Origin: Uranotaenia lowii
Taxonomy: Eukaryota > Arthropoda > Insecta > Diptera > Culicidae
Assembly (NCBI RefSeq): GCF_029784155.1
Contig: NC_073692.1
Coordinates: 317,490,590 to 317,554,589, forward strand
Length of the DNA: 64,000 nt
Direction: 5' to 3'
In this document: positions 23,270 through 35,095 of the stretch, piece after piece
Numbering within the stretch: position 1 is the first letter of the stretch
How the letters are laid out: the number at the start of each line of letters is the position of its first letter
Notes under the pieces: generated by a model
What the model saw: only the letters and a program-made list of their open reading frames with translations
Told to the model about the DNA's origin: nothing
Database searches by the model: none
Position numbers and translations under genes: made by a program

Positions 23270-24387
23270 AGATCATAAGATCATCAAATTTTCTGATTCC
23301 CAAGTGCTGAGACTCTCTCATTTTCCGATTATCAGATTCCGAGACTTAGGATGTGAGATTTTCAGATATTCTGAATTGAGGATTCTATGTTGCACAACCT
23401 ACCAGCTTTCCATATTTTTATTTTTTCAAATTCTCAGATTCTCAAATTCTCTGACTTTAAGTTGATCGGATAAACAAATTCTTGAATTCTCATATCCTAA
23501 GATCATCAAAATCTCAGTTTCTCCTCATGTTTGGCTGTCAGATTTCACATCAGAATATCACTTTTTACGATTCTTATTTTCTTAAATAATCATAGTTTTA
23601 TCAGCTTCGATTCAAGTTTATCAGGTTCTTTGGTTTTAATAAAATCACATTTTTGATAAAACAAATTCACAGGTTATCAGAATATCAGTATTTCAGTGTT
23701 TCAGGATACAAGATGCTAAAAAGTTCAAATTTTCATAAATTCAGACTCTTAGAGTCTAAATTTCAAAATTTCAGATTCTTAGATTTTCGAATTATTCGAT
23801 TCTAAAATTTTCAGGTTTTAAGATTTCAAAGTTCTCAAATTATCAAATTATCAGATTCTTGACATATTCGATTCACGAATTTTCAGAACTACAGATACTC
23901 AGATTCTCAGATTATCAGGTTTTCAAATTCTTGGAATTTCAGACTTTCAAGTTTCCATTTTCAAAGCTTTACTGAATCCCAGATAAGGCTAAGATTCTCA
24001 GTTTGTGAAATTCTCCAATTTTCATATTTTCCGATTCGCAGATTTTTCAAATTTTTTTTTTGATTTTTTAGGCTTTTACACTCTCAGATTTTCAGATTCT
24101 CGGATACTAAGATACTCAGATTCTGAGATTCTTAGATCTTCAGGTTCCTGGATTCTCGAATTCTCAGATTCTTAGTTTCTCTGATTATCGGATGCTATGA
24201 TCCTTTGTTAAATCCAAGTTTTTCAGCGTCAGATTCTCTGACTCTTTAAATGTCAGAACGATAGATTCTCCGATTCTCAGGTTCTCAGGTTCTCAGGTTC
24301 TCAGGTTCTCAGGTTCTCAGGTTCTCAGATTCTTAGATTCTCATTGACCTGAATGACTTATTAAGTTTAAGGGTCTAATGACCCTTA

Positions 24388-24420
<33 letters not shown>

Positions 24421-25660
24421 TGATTCTCAGATTTCCAGACTGTCAGATTCTCAGATTCTCAGATTCGCAGATGCTCAGATTTTCAGTTTCTAAGATTCTC
24501 AGATTCTCAGATTCTCTGATTATCAAATTCTATGATTTTCAGATTCATAAATTCTCAGATTTTTATTTTTTTATATTCTCAGATTCTCAAATTCTCAGTT
24601 TTTAGATTCTTGTATTCTAAGATTCTCATATTGCTAGATTGTCAGAAACCAAGAACCTCGGATTCTTAGATTTTTTTATTTTAGATTTTTAGCTTCTCAG
24701 ATTTCAAGGTTCTCAGATTCTCATATTCTCAGATTATCAGATTATCAAATTATCAGATTCTTAGCATCTCAGATTCTCAGATTCTCACAATATATTATCA
24801 GTTGTATTCACATTATCCATGATTCAATGATTTTCAGATTCTCAAGTTCTTCGACTCTCAGATTGTCAGATTCATTGATTAACATAATCCAAGTTTTTCA
24901 AATTATCTGATGTTCTGATTCTCAAAATGCCAAATCGATGGATTCTAAGATTTTCTGGTTTTCAGATTTTCAGATATTCAGATTTTCATAATCCTATATT
25001 TCCCTATTCTCAGATTATAAAATTCTCATACTATCAGTTTCTCAAATTCTTTGGTTCTAAGAGTCTTAGATTCTCAGTTTTTTAGATAATCGATTCTTAG
25101 ATTTTTAGAAACTCGGGATATCAGATCCTTATATTCACAAATTATTAAATTAGATTAGATTTTTAGATAGATGCTTAGATTGTTAGATTCCCAGATTTCT
25201 AGATGATCAGATCCTCAGTTTCTTCATTTTCCATATTTTAAGATTCTTAAACTTCTTGGTCTTCAGATTCTTTTGCTTTCAGATTTTCAGATTCCCAGAT
25301 TATCCTATCATATCATTATCATAATTATTGACTAAGTATAAGATTTTTAGATTTGAAAACCATCAGATTTACTTATTTTTAATATTTTCTGATTCTCAGA
25401 TACTCTCCGAATCTTATATTATTTGATTCTTTAATTTCAGCTTATCACATTCTGAAATTCTTACATTCTTTGATTCTAAGATTATCAGATTATGAGATTC
25501 CCAAATTCTCAGATTTTCGTTTTGAAAGAAATTTCGATTTTCAGATTTTAATATTTCACGAATTGTTTTCATAGATTCATTTATTCTCAGATTTTGAGAT
25601 TTTGGAATGTTCAGATTCTCAGATCCTCGGGTTTTTAGTTTTTCTGTTTAGTTAGATTTC
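23270..25660. repeat. Octamer satellite (CAGATTCT)n, block 2, degenerate
   Basis: The same 8-bp theme as block 1 is far more diverged, with long stretches where only AGATT or TTCTCA words persist. A small homogeneous CAGGTTCT sub-array lies at about 24275-24327, and a fresher patch at 24424-24520. The wide spread of decay suggests an older array with local re-expansion. The 75-codon frame at 24378-24605 is a repeat translation. Confidence 0.85.
24386..24421. repeat. (ATT)n microsatellite
   Basis: About eleven to twelve perfect ATT units follow the palindromic word AAGGGTCTAATGACCCTT (24369-24386). It sits inside the octamer satellite. Confidence 0.95.
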
Positions 25661-25962
25661 TCATTTTCTAGATTTTCCAATTTTATCCCATTTGTGTATG
25701 GATTTTTGATATTCATTGATGTTTTGTTAAGATCATTTAAGGATTTTTTTTGGACCGATCGATCATAAAAGAAGTGAAATGAATATGCTAGAAATATTTC
25801 ATTTAAACCTTCGTTTCATAAAGAAACAAATTTGCTACAAATTATTTAAACTGTTATAAATTTCGCATGATACAAAATTATGAACCTTTTTTTATGGCAC
25901 AAAATCTCCTACTTCAAGATAACGTTCAATTAAACAAAATACTCTTTTAGTGAATTAAAGTA

Positions 25963-26876
25963 GGGGAGAGTGGGGTATCGTGGGCCATGGGGAAACGTGG
26001 GCCACTTTTAATATCTCAGATGTGTGTTGAGATAAAAATCTCAAACCAATTGTCATCGTCGTCGCTTTGCGTGAGCATATGTTCCTATATGTTGTTGACT
26101 GAAATACGTATTATATGCTTCTTTTATTTATCAAGCTAAAAAAAGTTAGAAAAATTTGCTTACATAATTAAAAAAACACCCGCTAATTTCATCGATGGGG
26201 AACCTAAAGTGCATAACAAAAATATGCTCATACGCTTATGATCTTAGTTTTGTCATGATCTTTCACATGGAAAAGGAATTTTTGATGAAACTTCAATAAG
26301 TCACACAAACGCAACCAATTTGCAAATCATACCTTGTGGGGAATCGTGGGCCACACATCTTGATTCACCTATATTTTTATGATTTTATACACATTCAGAA
26401 CTGAAAATACGTTTTACCTATCTGTAAAGTTTTCTTATGCCAAATGAAGAGTTATGAAAAATATTTTGTCCATCCCATATAAGAAATTTTGCTAAAACGT
26501 TCGCGAGCCAGATTTTGGAATCTATGCGATCATACACAGCTCTCTTTTTTATTTCATCATCTGAAATTGCTTTAAAATAACGAAATGAATTAGGAAATCA
26601 CAGTTTTGGGTCAACTCATAAACTTTGCATGTTATTTGGTCAATTTGGATTTGGTGGCCCACGATTCCCCACCATTTTTCAAAATTCAAAAAATATTGCT
26701 TTTTTTTCAAAAAGTCAGAATTTGGGCAAAATAACTTTTTAAAATTTTTTAAAAAATACCTTATGATACCTTGAAAATATAGAAAACCATACCATTTTTT
26801 ATAATCATTTTATCTTTTATAATAAAGAAGTTATGGAACATCGTAAAAAAGTGGCCCATGATTCCCCACTCTCCCA
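25963..26876. mobile_element. TA-flanked inverted-repeat element, GGGGAGAGTGGGG family
   Basis: The left end GGGGAGAGTGGGGTATCGTG (25963-25982) is mirrored by the right end (CACTCTCCCA at 26876 with preceding ATTCCC), and both flanks are TA. Internal copies of GTGGGCCA occur in both orientations (26346, 26655). The 914-bp length without a transposase marks it as non-autonomous. A second, 3'-truncated copy lies at 41562. Confidence 0.88.
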
Positions 26877-26878
26877 TA

Positions 26879-27447
26879 CAAATGAGACCAACTTGAATCT
26901 GAAAAATATGAAATATTGAAAAAGCCTTAATTTTTAGATTTTTGGCCTTGTTCACATTGAGAAATATTTTTTGACTGGGATTAAATATTTTCATATTCTA
27001 CTTAACTGGGATTTCACATTAAATTCACATAATGAACATAATTTGAGGACTTTTTGTTTTTTTTTTATAATGGCTTTTTTTCATCATTGTTGCAAATTTG
27101 CAACATCATGCAATGGTAGGTCCCTAGCTATGCTCATGGGTTCCATTGTATGTTGTCGAAATTATCATCTGTTAAACAGTGTATTTGTTTTTTGATGAAG
27201 ATGTTATTGTTATAAATGTTTTATTATTATGTTCTAACGATGTTTCAAAACTGTTGCAGATGAATGAGCATTGAACTGAAAAATATTGCTGACAACTGTA
27301 GAAATTTTGGAAAAAAAACAAGTACAAATATTGGTTAGATCATTAATCATTCGTTTCATAACGTAATTAATTCGCAATTATCACGAACTCAGTTTTGAAT
27401 CTAGCAAAATCCTGAAATATAGACTTTTACTACTCGAGAGCATTTAG
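26879..27447. other. AT-rich non-coding sequence
   Basis: Nothing recognised. Short frames at 26761-26994 (minus) and 26971-27195 (plus) are not credible. Confidence 0.5.
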
Positions 27448-27449
27448 TA

Positions 27450-27530
27450 GGGGAGTGTGGGGTATTTTGGACCACATTTATGAAATGGCCATTAAAAGTT
27501 ATTTTATTATTTGTATAGTTAAATTGAAGT
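27450..27530. mobile_element. Solo left end of a TA-flanked element (GGGGAGTGTGGGG)
   Basis: TA followed by GGGGAGTGTGGGGTATTTTGG matches the end style of its neighbours, but I find no inverted partner downstream before the next element at 28080. It is probably a truncated copy; the right limit given here is arbitrary. Confidence 0.5.
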
Positions 27531-28077
27531 TTTATCAGGTGGGGGAATTAAAAAGAATGTTCTGTTTAATCGAATAATTTCAAAAAACCTGAATTGAAAT
27601 CGAAATCGAAGATTTATGGTTATCTTCTCATTCAATCCAATTGTAGGAATATGTTTCAAAGCCCTACATTTGGCATAAGAAAACTATAGACAAAAGGATG
27701 TTTTCAAGATGATTCCCTCACGTTGTGTGTACCCTACGAACTATGATTTGCAAATTGGTTTCGTTTGAGTGACACATTACTATTTCTTAAAAATTCTGTT
27801 TAATTATGTATGCAGTAACATTTTTTAGCTTGCTCAATAAATAAAACATCTGATGCGTTCACAAGTTAACGACATATGGAAAAATATGTTTACGCAGAGT
27901 GGCGTCGCACAGTAGAGTGGAAGAGGCTTTGTGCTGGACAAAACCTCGTTACTCCTTTAAAACAGCTTGTAGAGGCTTGTCTTCGAGTGATATGTTCACA
28001 GTAATAAAAACTATCTTATTGTTTAGTTGACGATATTGTAGCTCAATACTTGAATTGAAGGCACAAAATTGAACATA
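27531..28077. other. Non-coding sequence
   Basis: It may include the body of the truncated element at 27450. Nothing else is recognised. Confidence 0.4.
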
Positions 28078-28079
28078 TA

Positions 28080-29032
28080 GGGGGAAGTCGTCTACTACCG
28101 GACACTTAAGGTTTTTAAGCAATAACTTCAAAAATAGATTTTTGTAAATATTGGTCCCTCTACTGATTTGAAGAGTATCAATATCATGATCACTTAACTA
28201 TATTAGAAAAAAATTAATTTAAAACATATTTATGCGGTAAGAGAAATCATTTCATGTTAATTTTCACTCATTTCCAAAAGTGTTGTCTATGGCCGGACAC
28301 TACGAATTACTTCGCCAAAGTTGTCACCAATAGCACATAAACGTAGCAAAATGACTGAATTCACTTGCACAGGTCTTGTTTTCCAATACTGAACGTTCTT
28401 TGAAGCCAGTCATAAAAGTTTTTTTGACAAACCAGAATGAAACATTTGTTTCGAAAAAAACAAGAGAAAAATTGTCTATGACCGGACAGCAAAATCTTAA
28501 GTTTCTCAGAGGACCAAAATAGTTTCGTTATTGAACCCTTATCTTCTGAAAACCATTTGGGGGTGCTATCGAGATGAAAATATGAAAGTTTCAAGTTAAA
28601 AACATCTATCATTTTGAATATTTTCTTGTCCGGTCATAGACAACAATTTGGTGTCCGGTCATAGAGAAATCGCACTTTTTTTCATTTTCCTAATATTTCG
28701 TTTGAACTTCCGTTTTGTTATCTTAAATCTACTGTGGTCGAAAGATAACCAATCAACGATGTCGTTCATGTGCAGTTCAAATTTTACAAGCCGAAAAAAC
28801 TGACCTCAATACAAATGCAAAGTTTAGGCGATCCTCTCCGTACTACTAGGCAAAAGCTTTAGATGCCTATCATTGGTTTACCTTTTCAGATTGGATTACC
28901 ATATTTCTAACACCATATCAGGCTACCATTTACTTTATTTTCATGGCGTTAAAACATTATTAGGATATTGTGTTTTCGAAAAATCTATGTTGTCCGGCCA
29001 TAGGCGATGTCCGGCCATAGACGACTTCCCCC
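28080..29032. mobile_element. TA-flanked inverted-repeat element, GGGGGAAGTCGTCTA family
   Basis: The left end GGGGGAAGTCGTCTA and right end TAGACGACTTCCCCC are perfect inverted repeats, with TA on both sides. The inverted similarity continues as a CCGGACA word. Further CCGGACA or TGTCCGG words lie near 28292, 28484, 28629, 28651 and 28992, so the interior is built of sub-repeats. It is 953 bp and has no transposase. Confidence 0.9.
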
Positions 29033-29063
29033 TACGTTGGAAAAATTGTGAAAAGTTCACCTT

Positions 29064-29071
29064 ATCTTGAT
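29064..29071. repeat. 8-bp target site duplication, left copy (ATCTTGAT)
   Basis: Identical to 29986-29993, immediately outside the inverted ends of the element between them. Confidence 0.85.
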
Positions 29072-29985
29072 CAGAGATGTACCGAATATACGGCGCCGAA
29101 TACCGCCCAGAAACGTTAGGCCGAATATTCGGCTCACCGAATTGTTGAGCTGAGTATTCGGCCGAATGTGCCGAATATTTAGGCCGAATATTTGTTTTTT
29201 AAATTTTTACAATCACAGACTTGCCAAATTTTTCAAATTATTTCGGAGAATTTTTTAAATATTCTTAAGTTATGTTGAATATCTTAGGTGTATTTGTGTA
29301 TCTGCTGTAGATCGTACCGGAGGATTCGTCAAGTATCGTTTTTTACTTTGATTAATTATCAATTATTCCAGATTTTCTTGAAATATCCAGGCTTTTCCAA
29401 AAATCCAATAAAGAACTCTAGATCAGTCAAATCTGACCGGAATGCTCGGTATCATTCAAATTATTTGCTAAATCGAATAAAAAACTCTTTTTTCATTTGG
29501 AAAATTTCAAGTGTTTTCTCTTTGAAAAACAGTTTTTAAACTATTTCAAAATTAACTTAAATTTTGATTTAATACTGCCACTGTGATTAAATGAATACCT
29601 TAAAGTTATTTTCTAACTTTCTCTTGTATGTTTTGGCCTTGTTTTGCTCCAATTTGCCCTTTTTTTTAAATTTTTCAAAAAAAATTCGTTCTGAATTGCC
29701 CGACCGTTTGGTTGAAAGTATAATATGATTAAGATTAAAGATCATCGATCTTTTTAAAAAATATTTTCAAGATGACTTGCTCATATTCGACTTTCGTCTG
29801 ATTCGTTATCAAATAAGCAATTTCAAATTACTTGGTACTTGTTTCGACATATTTTGTCCCAGATTTCACAGGAACTCAATCTCTTTGGGGATAAAGGCCC
29901 TAAATCATCTTGGCTTAATAGGTGAAAAGGTCAATATTCGATATTCGGCCGTTCGCCGAATACCACTATTCGGTATACATCTCTT
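29072..29985. mobile_element. Non-autonomous hAT element, CAGAGATGTACCGAATA ends
   Basis: The left end CAGAGATGTACCGAATA is inverted at the right end (TATTCGGTATACATCTCTT), with one changed last base. The flanks carry an exact 8-bp duplication, ATCTTGAT. GCCGAATATTCGG-type words recur near both ends as subterminal repeats, as is usual for hAT elements. At 914 bp with frames of at most 83 codons, no transposase is encoded. Confidence 0.88.
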
Positions 29986-29993
29986 ATCTTGAT
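29986..29993. repeat. 8-bp target site duplication, right copy (ATCTTGAT)
   Basis: Matches 29064-29071. Confidence 0.85.
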
Positions 29994-30749
29994 AACAACT
30001 CCAAAACAAAAAAATATACATATTTGAAAATTTTCTACATTAAAGATTAGAAAACGCCTCATTCTTCGCACTTTTCGCGAGAAGAATTCATCGGGTGGTT
30101 CCAACAATTTGTATCTTTAAGTTTTGTGTAAAAAATAACGTTTCTTCGCTCAAAACCATTATGATGAGATGTATGAAATCTCCAGAATAAATCATGAAAA
30201 TTTCTTCCAAACTCAACAACCAAAAGTTGAAGAAATTTATCAATATTCAAAAAAAATTTAAGAAATTAGAATAAATTTGGATTTGAATAAAATATTAAAA
30301 CTGAATAAAAAAACAAATTATCATAACCATTCCCGCTTTCGGCAAAATTATAAACAAAATAGCTTTGTCGTGAAGATATGTTTTCTACGTATGTTTGAAT
30401 GTGAAATAATAAGCAGTGTTGATTTCGGTGATGATAGTTTCGAATTTAATTCTGCATTTTATTGTTTCTTCTTTAATGTCTTTAATCGGTTGTTTTAAAA
30501 AAAATTAGTGAATATTAAAAATCGATCCTAAAGCAGTTATTTCCTGAGCGCGACCTGAACATCTCCTTAAATCTTCAGCTCACTGAGCGTTCCAAATGTT
30601 TAATCTTGATTTCTGCAAAAAAGTACAAATTTAAATCATAAGAAAACACTTAAATAGGGGTACAAATGAATAATTAAGCTGTTCATAAACCTGTTTGTAT
30701 TTCAATGTTTGTTATTGTATATTGCCCTGGAATAGTTAAGATAAAACTA
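29994..30749. other. AT-rich non-coding sequence
   Basis: Nothing recognised; open frames at 30059-30250 and 30277-30498 are short and AT-driven. Confidence 0.5.
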
Positions 30750-30774
30750 GCTGACCCGGCAAACTTTGTTGAGC
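30750..30774 (-). mobile_element. Helitron-like 3' terminus, minus strand
   Basis: CTAGCTGACCCGGCAAAC read on the minus strand ends in GGGTCAGCTAG, the same 11 bases that end the three plus-strand Helitrons at 37649, 39444 and 41398. A preceding GGC...GCC stem is weak. The element body should extend to the right; the minus-oriented minisatellite at 34985-36230 could be part of it, although that link is inferred. Confidence 0.6.
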
Positions 30775-31769
30775 CTGTATTTTTGAGAATTTTTTTTATA
30801 TTTTAGCACTATTCTTTAGTCAGCCTTCCTTTTGAGTGGATAAAAGCAAGTGGATACCCTTGTGTCAGAAAAAAATCCAGAAATATTGTTCAATATACAA
30901 ATAAATTACGCTAATTTTTGGTTAGCGAACTTATTTTCTTCCAGTAACTTAAGAACGCTTAATCTATCAAATTTCAATTAAGTTTAGCCATCATTCCTAT
31001 TCAAAAACTCCTATCCGATGAAGTATTTTAAAATTGCTGAAGATTGATTTAAACAGAAAATGGATTTTTTTTGCTGGAGTCGTCATAAACTGAGTTTTTT
31101 TCGATTTGAGTTTACCTCTGTATTTAAATACATTGAAGTTTTCTTTAAGTATGATCGTCAGAATAGAAAAATTAAAAAAAAAATTGGACAAAACGAGAAC
31201 ATTTAAAGAATAATGAAAATAAACTTAATTTTTATTTTCTTCATTATTTCAAATGTCGTTTTTTCTTTAACTTAGTACTAAATACACTAATTGAATCTTA
31301 TTGTGAATTGACAGAGCTGAGTTTGACAAATATTTAAAAATTCAGCAAAAGTAATTATTTATATCATTTTACAGCAACACTTTTCTAATCAATATCATGT
31401 TTGAAAATGTCTTTAAAATTTGTGTCATCATTATCTTTTTTTTCAATTTTCAGTTAGGGATCGGCAAATTGCACTATAAATTAGGAAATTTAAGAAAAAA
31501 TTTAAATTGTCATGTTTTTGGATTGCTTTTCTCTCAGCATTTGAAACCTTGAATGAAGGCAAATCAATTTTGAGTATTTGGAATAAAAATTCAAAACAAT
31601 CACAAATTATTAAAAATTTTTGTTTATGATCGTAAGAAAAGAAACTGTAATCCAAACAGTTAAATTTAATTCTGAATTTTATTGTTAATTTATATCAATG
31701 TTCTGAATTTGGCTTTATGAATCTGGATTTTCAGTTATATTTGAACGTAAATTGAAAGCTTTTGTTTTA
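30775..31769. other. AT-rich non-coding sequence
   Basis: It may be Helitron body; no distinguishing feature was seen. Confidence 0.4.
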
Positions 31770-31774
31770 TTGTT

Positions 31775-31960
31775 TCGATTATAGTCGCTTTACCATCTTT
31801 ATGACATTCGCGACTTTATATCAACGTTGCAGTTGGCGAACAGTTATTGAAAAGCTTATCCGATACAACTGTGCTCGATGTTTACTCTTGGGCTCGAACT
31901 CGCGGACATCTGCTCAGGAAGCAACAGACTTGCCAACTGAGCTGTATCACAAGCCCTTTA
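31775..31960 (-). mobile_element. tRNA-derived SINE copy, minus strand
   Basis: On the minus strand, TACAGCTCAGTTGGCAAGT (31928-31946) is a textbook pol III box A region and GCGAGTTCGAGCCC (31890-31903) a textbook box B, 35-40 bp apart. About 110 bp of non-tRNA body follow. Head-body structure matches tRNA-derived SINEs known in mosquitoes (SINE200-like; the name is tentative). The tail limit near 31775 is approximate. It is the best pol III promoter pair in the window. Confidence 0.75.
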
Positions 31961-33899
31961 AATTGAAAAGCTGATTTTCATTGATCTTGATTTTATTTTT
32001 GTGGATCGAGTTCAAGTGTTTATATTCTTAAACTCACTTATGCTTAATAGATTGTTTGTTTGATCTGATATTTGGTACGAAACTTTTATTTGAATTTTTG
32101 TTTATTGGTTCAGATTTTTCTCTATACTTAAATGTTTCGAAATTTTAAGTGGCATGCATTTTGCTGTCTTTAGATTTCCGATGCAACAAAAATTGAATTT
32201 ACTGGAATTTTTCAAGGTTCACTTCTTTGCGCGATTTTTTTACAAATTGAAATTTCATCTGTTTTTGTGGTCCACCGTCAGGTTGTACCCGGATTTCCTG
32301 TGCTTTTACTTTGTTTGGACCAATCAAAAGTATATTCATTGGAAAGCTAATTTAATTTACATTCTAGTGAGATGCAACAATTCACGCTATGAGATTTCAC
32401 AAAAATATGAAAATTATAAACGTATAATCATTCCTGAATTTCTAGAACCACAAGCAGCGCGTCCAGCAAAACGTGTTTGTTTGCTCTCCGAGTTGGTACG
32501 GTAGGTGGTTCGGTTAACCGGTAAAAACTATTCTTGTTATAACTAGGACAATATATTTTGTAAATTTAATTTGTTCAAAGTTTAAAACAAAATGATGAAA
32601 TTTCTAAAAATTTGATGTATTTGGTAAACGTTTATCTTGAACAGATTATTTTATACAGAGCGATAATAATCTCTCTTATCATTTCCTCATTTTTTAAATA
32701 ATATTGATCCCAACTTCCCGTACTGAGTTAGTTGGTCGAAAAATCAAACTTTTTAAAATATTTGATAGATTTGAAATGGGCTATCAATCTCGTTTCCAAA
32801 AATATAATATAAAAAATATTAACCAAGAAATGAAAAATGAGGTTTTGTCACAACTATTGGCGCACGATATCTTACTCTTTCTTACAATTTTTGGAAAATT
32901 CTTTATAGTTAAGGCACACGGTATTTGCTATAACAACTGGAATTTCAATCCTGTATTTTAATGATTTTCAATCTAATCTTGTTGACGTCATTGGTTTCAT
33001 AGTGTGCTTCAATAACTTTTTATCGTTTTAACTTTATTTATTTAACAATATTTATGTTTTTTTGACGAATATTTTTGAAATTATTTGCAATAAAATTCGT
33101 TTTAATCCAAATGCTTTATATCAAGAAAAACTTTACAGAGTTGATTTGGTAAAGGTAATGAACAGAAAAGTTGTATTGGAAATTGACCTCAGTTTTCCAT
33201 AAAGGACCTTAAATTAAACGTGAGGAATTAGTTCCTCACTAGTTGGTAAGTTTCGCATAACTACTTCCTACTAAATTCTAAACTCAAAGGACTAATTTTA
33301 CAAACGTTGTATGTTTGAACTATGAAATGCAAGTGAGAGTTAACACTGTGGTTAACATTTATTGCCAATTGCCTTGTGTAAAGTACAAAAGAGTTTTACC
33401 ATATCGTGTTATTGCAGATTTACAAATATTAATATTTTCACTAAATACTCAAAACATGTGAAAATAACTTTTTTTTCTATAATAATTTTCCCGTCATGCA
33501 CATCATTGCCCTCAATTGGGATTTTTTAACGATAAAAAATAAAAAAAATGATGGAATCGAGGGTTTATTGTTGATAAAAAAAAGCTTAGGAATTCTCTCT
33601 TCCGACAACATTGAACGAAATTTGAGAATAATTTAATGCCCACTACTATTTCATGAAATAACCAAAAAGTTTTAAGTGACTGCAGACAAATTTGTTAATA
33701 TTTCATCCTATCCTACCCTCCCAATATACAAATTTACATTGATATATTACTACCTGCCACAGCTGACCTCATTTATTATTTAACAAACTATGGCTTTCCT
33801 ATCTGCTGTCGTCTGATAGATTCTTTGGAACTGCTCCAATAATTTACCAACCACTTTTGCGCTAAACTTGTAAAACCTGAATAGATAGATAGGTACCAG
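31961..33899. other. AT-rich non-coding sequence
   Basis: It includes a 116-codon plus-strand frame (32154-32504) rich in Phe, Lys and Tyr, with no domain and no homologous neighbour frame. I regard it as chance. Nothing else is recognised. Confidence 0.45.
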
Positions 33900-34660
33900 G
33901 TAATTCTGTAACAAGAAACCGTACCCGAGGACTTCTCCGGGAGTCACATCCCATTCATTAGTTTGTCACCTCATTATCGCGCTGCCGAGCACCTTCTTCT
34001 TGGGGCAAAAACTTTCCTCCGAAACCATTTTCCGGCCTAGCGAGCAGCAGCGGGAAAATTTACTCCAAGTAGAAAACACGAATCCTACGAAGCTAGCTGC
34101 CACTTATTCCGAGAGAGAGAGCCTCACACACTTTCCGGTGCAAATCGCGGTGGGAAAATAATTCATCCGGCTAATATAAATAACGAATGATATTGGAGGT
34201 TTCTCAGTGCGACTGCAAGTGATACATCATCCTTTTATGCTGACACCTTCCCTCTAGCTACTAGCGAGCAAGCTACTTCGGCATCACATTAATGGGCCCC
34301 GGAGCGGAAATCTACCCCCACAACAGTTAAGCAACAATCCTTCCCATCCCCCTTTCCAAATCCAAGTGGTGGATTTGAGCATATGCAAATTTGCCACCTC
34401 ACTGCTGCTGGTTTGCGCGCTCTAAGTCAAAGTTGACAAAAATCCATATATAATCATAATAAATAACCTCAACAAGCACTTTGGTGAAAGTTTTACTTCG
34501 ACTTCCTCGAAACTTGCTGCAGGAAACCCCGTTCGCACATTTCTTGGGACGCGGTAAGAAGTTTTCTTTCCGGTAGAAAGTGTGTGTACGTTCCACTTCC
34601 GTGTTTTATTCGAAGCCGTTTTTGTTGCAGTTTACTTCCCGCAGGGGTAATGCAGTTATG
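33900..34660. promoter_or_regulatory. GC-rich complex island; candidate conserved regulatory sequence
   Basis: This is one of the most GC-rich non-repetitive stretches of the window. It has no terminal repeats or tandem order. Visible words include GAGAGAGAGAG (34112-34121 region), the POU/octamer-like ATATGCAAAT (34380-34389), and AGCAGCAGCGGG near 34044. GAGA-type and octamer words are common in dipteran regulatory DNA. No open frame over 65 codons is seen. Enhancer status is inference from texture only. Confidence 0.3.
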
Positions 34661-34984
34661 CCAGGGATGCCAAAAACTTCGAAAAATGTTAAAGTACAGA
34701 AATTAATAATCAATTTTGCTAAAACTTTGATCTAACAAACCTTTTAGGCGAACAGTTAAAACAGTTTAAATGCCAGAAAATCAAATTTTGGCGTTTTGAA
34801 TTTTATCTAAAGTCTTAACTTGCTAAATAAAATTTTAAAAAAATATTTTAAATCTTTTTTTGTAGGTATCATTGGTATCATTTTAAACAAATTTCAGTAT
34901 GAATAGGAAACAACTATTTTAAAATGAGAACTGCAGCTGGAGTGTAGAATTGCAATACAAAGATTATTTCACCTTATTTTGCGA

Positions 34985-35090
34985 AACTTGATCTTTCAAA
35001 AGCCTCCTATGCCGAATTTGTCTCCATTTGCTTGAATAGTTTTCGAGTAATGTTAATTGTATAGGAGCCCCCTAACTCTTCCTATCACCC
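34985..35090 (-). repeat. ~150-bp Helitron minisatellite, minus-oriented, part 1
   Basis: The words GTCTCCATTTGCTTGA and AATTGTATAGGAGCCCCC are the reverse complements of the unit found in the plus-oriented arrays (TCAAGCAAATGGAAC; GGGGGCTCCCATACAATT). The unit is interrupted by the Transib-like insertion and resumes at 36087. Confidence 0.8.
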
Positions 35091-35095
35091 CACTG
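35091..35095. repeat. 5-bp target site duplication, left copy (CACTG)
   Basis: Identical to 36082-36086, just outside the inverted ends. Confidence 0.8.

Noticed and set aside
32154..32504. 116-codon plus-strand frame
   Set aside because: Phe/Lys/Tyr-rich composition typical of AT-rich DNA, no motif, no start context or neighbour support.
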